A stretch of 31,000 bases of DNA, from positions 54,030 through 85,029 of the forward strand of contig CAUYUJ010019869.1 of the NCBI GenBank assembly GCA_963575745.1, written 5' to 3'. The DNA is from Prorocentrum cordatum (taxonomy: Eukaryota; Sar; Dinophyceae; Prorocentrales; Prorocentraceae). Every line of letters begins with the position of its first letter. Position 1 is the stretch's first letter. Shown here piece by piece: positions 27,561 to 31,000 of this stretch. The translations under genes and the position numbers were made by a program. The notes beneath the pieces are model-generated. The model ran no database searches and was not told the origin of the DNA. It was given only the letters and a program-made list of their open reading frames with translations.

Positions 27561-27708
27561 CAGAGGGGGTAAGGGGAGGGGGGAAGGCTTCTTAGAAGCG
27601 CCCTTGCTTATTAGAAGGCGCGGGTCTTGTGCGTAGATGCAAGGCCGGCATCTTCTAAGAAGCAGCCTCCTTCTAAGAAGCTTTCCCCCCTCCCCCTACC
27701 CTCCTCTG
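27561..27708. mobile_element. Foldback/MITE-like element with about 32-bp inverted termini
   Basis: 27567-27598 and 27670-27701 are inverted repeats matching at 30 of 32 positions; shared parts include GGGGAGGGGGG and GCTTCTTAGAAG. With a one-base indel the pairing extends outward by CAGAGG on each side. The interior (about 70 bp) holds further CTTCTAAGAAGC-type palindromic pieces and no coding capacity. The size and structure suggest a small non-autonomous foldback element or a structured RNA locus. Confidence 0.6.
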
Positions 27709-28235
27709 CGCGCCGCCGAAGTGGGACAGCTCCCTAAGAGAGTGAAGGAAGAGGAGGCCCTGCAGGAAGGTGAGCTCCAAACGAGTGGCAGGGGCCCGCG
27801 AAGCAGGCCCCGAGAAGCGAGGGAAGGGAGGGCGAAACGGGCCCGAAGCATGCGCAACACAGCACGGAGCAGGCCGCCGCCTACCGTGATCCACTGTTCC
27901 GCCCTCGCTCTCTCTGTGGCTGCCACGCATCCTTGGCTCAGCTCGTTCCGGTGGTACAGTCAACATTGATACAGAGGATGAGCGTCTTTCCAAGGTTTCC
28001 TTTGCATCCTTTCCCTTCGGCCCATCCTTGGCCACTTTCGTTGGCCGCGCCCCCACTCGAAAAGAGTCCGCAGGGCCTTCCGAGGCCCTTGCATTCTTAT
28101 CGCGCATCCCTACTGTCAGTTTGGACTGTATCCGTTTCACTTTTCTGACTCTTCCCTACCCGCGCCTCCGATTCTCAGGTTCTCTTGCCTCACCTACCCC
28201 TTTCTTTGCCTCCGTCCTTCTCTTGCACCTCATCT
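27709..28235. other. Low-copy region, possible minus-strand coding fragment
   Basis: A minus-strand frame from 28140 leftwards reads with a natural-looking mix of Lys, Glu, Arg and Ser for its first 90 or so residues (around KVAKDGPKGKDAKETLERR), then runs into GC-rich sequence and the foldback element. The + strand at 28140-28260 is pyrimidine-rich. No family is recognised. Confidence 0.25.
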
Positions 28236-28481
28236 TCACACCCACATCTCCAGGCGTTCGTGGTCTTCTTGGGCTGTTTGTCGATCTGCTGACTTGTTTT
28301 GTTCGGCCTCCACTGACCCCGTGACCTGCCCGATCACTTGCGTGCGAAGGTTCTTCCCGACTTCACTGAAGGCCTCCCTGAAGGTTCCGAATTGTCCTGA
28401 GAGGCTCTTCTCCCACGTCGCGCCAGCGCAGCATACACCGTGTGCGGGCGTGCACACGGTTGACCTGCAAGCCTCCCCCAC
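28236..28481 (-). CDS. Unrecognised short open frame, 81 codons, weak candidate
   Basis: The translation contains a hydrophilic, helix-like stretch (around FREAFSEVGKNLRTQVIGQV and EAEQNKSADRQTAQEDHERL), more protein-like than surrounding frames. It would have to be a single small gene or an exon; no intron boundaries could be established. No domain is recognised. It could pair with the minus-strand frame to its left (27709-28140), but this is speculative. Confidence 0.15.
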   Translation of the reverse strand: MGEACRSTVCTPAHGVCCAGATWEKSLSGQFGTFREAFSEVGKNLRTQVIGQVTGSVEAEQNKSADRQTAQEDHERLEMWV

Positions 28482-29157
28482 ACCACAGTCGATAATTGTC
28501 GCAACTCTTTGCGCGCTGGCACTTCAACGCAACTGATCCGCACCGCGTTCAACTCCATCTCACACCCCGTGCATTAGCCCAAGACTTTTCAGCAAAGCGC
28601 AGCGAGCTTCAGGTCTTGTATGTAGGATTTCTTCCGCGATCGAACACATACAACTTACAGGCGTTTTGCTGACGCATTGTGCACTGCCAAGCTGTTCTCC
28701 TTTGTAACAGGGCTAATGTGTGGCGCAGCCTGTAATCCACACCTACAGCTTTCGACCGCGTTGGCGCTCGCCTGCGTTGCTGGCCAACAAAATGTAATGC
28801 ACACGTGTTTACATACACGAACCTCTGTTTTACGTCTTGCTTTATGCAGGTTGTTTGTTGTGTATAGTACCGTATTGTTTCGACGACCCTCGGGCTATCT
28901 ACGACTGCGTCCTGCTGCTCGGAAGCCGAAGGTGCGAAGAGCTTCCAGTCACGAATTGCTCAGTATCGGTCGATGTTTGGGCAGGCATTGAACGCTAGAT
29001 TGCCCGATCCGTCGACTGTTTCATTTCAGGCAACATCGAAACCCTCGGAACGCTTAGGCAAGGGCAAGTTCTATATCCGTAAGGGCTTCGCCCCCTGCCG
29101 CCGGCCCCATCTCTCGGAGAATGGGCCATGGAAGAGCTAAATCATGAGGTCCGGGCT
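28482..29157. other. Low-copy region, no recognised gene
   Basis: Ordinary-complexity sequence. No domain-bearing frame, tRNA or other RNA gene is recognised by eye. Confidence 0.45.
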
Positions 29158-29868
29158 TGTTTTTCGACCCTGACCCTAAGGATCTGCGTCACGGGTGCCA
29201 CCGAATTTCAGAAATGTAGGAAATCATTTATGTTTTTGGACCCTGACCCTACGGATCTGGGTGAGGGGTGCCGCCGAATTTCAGAAATGTGGCAAATCCC
29301 TTGTGTTTTTGAACCCTGACCCCGCCGATCTGAATGAGGGGTGCCGCCGAATGTCAGAAATGTGGCAAATCCCTTGTATTTTTGGACCCTGACCCTGCCG
29401 ATCTGCGTGAGAGGTGCCACCGAATTTCAGAAATGTTGCTAATGCCATTTGTTTTTGGACCCTGACCCCGCCGATCTGCGTGAGGGGTGCCACCGAGGGG
29501 TGCCACCGAATGTCAGAAATGTGGCAAATCCTCTGTGTTTTTGGACCCTGACCCCGCCGATCTGCGTGAGCGGTGCCACCGAATGTCAGAAATTGGCAAA
29601 TCCTTTGTGTTTTTGGACCCTGACCCCGCCGATCTGCGTGAGGGGTGCCACCGAATTTCAGAAATGTAGCGCATTCCATGTGTTTTTGGATCCTGACCCC
29701 GCCGATCTGCGTGAGAGGTGCCACCGAATTTCAGAAATGTGGCAAATCCCATGTGTTTTTGGACCCTGACCCCGCCGATCTGCGTGAGGGGTGCCACCGA
29801 ATTTCAGAAATGTGGCAAATCCCATGTGCTTTTGGACCCCGACCCCGCCGATCTGCGTGAGGGGTGTC
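29158..29868 (+). repeat. 73-bp tandem array, about 9.7 copies
   Basis: GAATTTCAGAAATGT (or GAATGTCAG) starts at 29203, 29276, 29349, 29422, 29508, 29581, 29653, 29726 and 29799. The period is 73 bp, except for an 86-bp unit with a 13-bp internal duplication of the GAGGGGTGCCACC segment (about 29488-29507) and a 72-bp unit. Units continue TTTTTGGACCCTGACCCCG and GATCTGCGTGAGGGGTGCC. Copies to the left are more diverged (AAGGATCTGCGTCACG). Short open frames are by-products of the repeat. The array ends abruptly at 29868. Confidence 0.95.
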
Positions 29869-29873
29869 AATTT

Positions 29874-30587
29874 TTACCCACCCCAGCAATTCAGAGCATA
29901 CGTTTTGGCCGTGGTAAAAATGCCCGTTTTGGGCCTCCCCCCCTCGCGCGGTCCATCAACAAGGAACAGCAAGCAGCAAGAAGTCAACAAGGAACAGTAA
30001 GCAGCAAGAATCAGAACTGTGACAGTGGAAACTGGAAGCTGCAACTGGTACAGGAAACTGCGAAGCTTAGCCCTACAGCCTGGTGGCCCCACAAGGGGGC
30101 CGGCGGATTTCCTACACCTCGGCAGTGCGGCAGCCCAGACTCGGCGTCCCAGCTCTCCCTGGGTCGCGTTGAGCCACGAGCTACGCTCAATGGTCTGGAC
30201 ACTCTGCAACATAGTCGTGAAGGTAAAGGTTCGAGCATGCCAGGATGAATGATTCGAGAAGGTGGGTAGTTGGAGGAAGCGGGTGGAATTGTGCATGCGT
30301 TGTTGCCCGATGCCATTCGCATTACGTCCGCGGTCAGGGACGGGACCGGATGCGACAATGCGGATGACATAGAGTTGCTTGCGAGACATCAGGTTGGCCA
30401 TTCTTTGCTTACTCCCTCGTGTCCAAATTTCTTCAGCACAGTCGTTGTCTCTGACAAGAGGCTTGTACAGTGCAACTAGCCAGGAAATCTCCGTGCTTAT
30501 GATAGTGCATGGCATGACTAGTGCCAGCTTGGCATACATGTTGTGGTTGTTCATTATACTCCGTTGCGCAATTGCAAGCACGACCAT
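29874..30587 (-). CDS. Unrecognised open frame, 237 codons, weak candidate
   Basis: The longest frame in the right-hand low-copy region that is not made by a repeat array. Its composition is ordinary, with a hydrophobic stretch near the C-terminus (around VTVLILAAYCSLLTSCCLLF) that could be a membrane segment, and it covers the 27-bp duplication at 29956-30010. No domain, catalytic motif or family is recognised and the Met start is arbitrary. A chance open frame remains the simplest reading. Confidence 0.15.
   Translation of the reverse strand: MVVLAIAQRSIMNNHNMYAKLALVMPCTIISTEISWLVALYKPLVRDNDCAEEIWTRGSKQRMANLMSRKQLYVIRIVASGPVPDRGRNANGIGQQRMHNSTRFLQLPTFSNHSSWHARTFTFTTMLQSVQTIERSSWLNATQGELGRRVWAAALPRCRKSAGPLVGPPGCRAKLRSFLYQLQLPVSTVTVLILAAYCSLLTSCCLLFLVDGPREGGRPKTGIFTTAKTYALNCWGG
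29956..30010 (+). repeat. 27-bp tandem duplication
   Basis: The segment starting TCAACAAGGAACAG at 29956-29982 recurs at 29984-30010 with one substitution, one base separating the two. It is rich in AGCAAG and CAGCAAG words. Confidence 0.85.
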
Positions 30588-31000
30588 GCCCCAAATTCAC
30601 TAGTAATAGCTCGAATTGGAGTGCCATCACGAATCAGTTATGCAGGAGAGATCTCGAGATGGAGGCACAGTTTATGCTTATCTGTGTGACACCTATCCGT
30701 TCCCGCTTAGCACAGGTGTGGACTCGGTACGAATGTTTTGAGAGATGCCGAACAACCCCGGATTGCACTACGTTTTCGCATGAGCCTGGAGAGTACACAG
30801 GCGTGCTTGCGAACGCGTCCGTGCGACCCCTCCCCACACTCGCTGGTCCTTTGTTCTCCCGTGTACGTATTCAAATTCTTGTGTTCATGTACATCCTTGC
30901 TACCAGGCTCAATTCGTCTCTCGTCTCCAGATGTCCCATGAAGGACACATACCACATGAAACGGCTACTGGAGCTATTGAGACACTTAGTTCCGCTGTCT
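30588..31000. other. Low-copy sequence, nothing recognised
   Basis: Ordinary-complexity sequence to the window edge. Frames of 60-80 codons are open on both strands without recognisable content. Confidence 0.45.

Noticed and set aside
29158-29868. CRISPR array
   Set aside because: Units are contiguous 73-bp tandem repeats with no unique spacers, and there are no cas genes. The 101-bp satellite fails for the same reason.
1-31000. rRNA, tRNA or telomeric repeats
   Set aside because: I saw no recognisable rRNA core sequence, no tRNA with both internal boxes and a cloverleaf, and no telomere-type hexamer or heptamer runs. A tRNAscan/Infernal run would be needed to be sure.

Overview
This looks like a gene-poor, repeat-dominated stretch of a GC-rich nuclear genome from a eukaryote. 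The reasons are long satellite arrays, abundant di-, tri- and tetranucleotide microsatellites, foldback elements, and the absence of any bacterial-style run of genes. I cannot place the species from the sequence. A protist or alga is a guess from style only. I recognise no complete protein-coding gene, rRNA, tRNA or CRISPR array. Almost every long open frame is a by-product of repeats: a 101-bp unit with no stop codon in any of six frames, trinucleotide arrays, and tandem repeats.

Layout. 1-3429 is a composite satellite block: the end of a 10-bp AGCAGAGARC array, about 32 units of a 101-bp satellite, then a CG-rich closing segment. The same composite recurs in the same orientation at 22505-25813 (complete 10-bp array, about 29 satellite units, and a closing segment that is 88/89 identical). 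Between the two lie: reversed CTTGG-motif sequence (3470-3850); a 162-bp tandem repeat (3911-4352); several copies of a dispersed CTTGG-rich module (4355-5303, 5490-6333, 6428-7109, 9545-10220, 18056-18398), most of which end in a short GGCGGA- or GCACGG-type terminus, four of the five running straight into microsatellite or AT-rich sequence; very large microsatellite fields (7110-9535, 10221-11015, 12616-12755, 21885-22290); and lower-copy stretches carrying minor tandem repeats, G-rich tracts and a 131-nt foldback with 45-nt perfect arms at 14245-14375.

From 18640 to 21440 purine/pyrimidine trinucleotide sequence dominates, with a palindromic tandem repeat at 19505-19805. Two MITE-like elements with terminal inverted repeats lie at 21497-21865 and 27561-27708. 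After the second composite block come a strong hairpin (26326-26356), GAG-rich arrays, low-copy sequence (27709-29150), a 73-bp tandem array (29158-29868) and low-copy sequence to the end.

The only hints of coding capacity are weak: a cysteine pattern resembling part of a PAN/apple domain near 11521-11609, and unrecognised open frames on the minus strand at 15560-16111, 28236-28481 and 29874-30587. No set of genes can be seen working together. The biology here is repeat structure: duplicated satellite composites, hairpin-bearing satellite units, and a dispersed module family associated with microsatellites.
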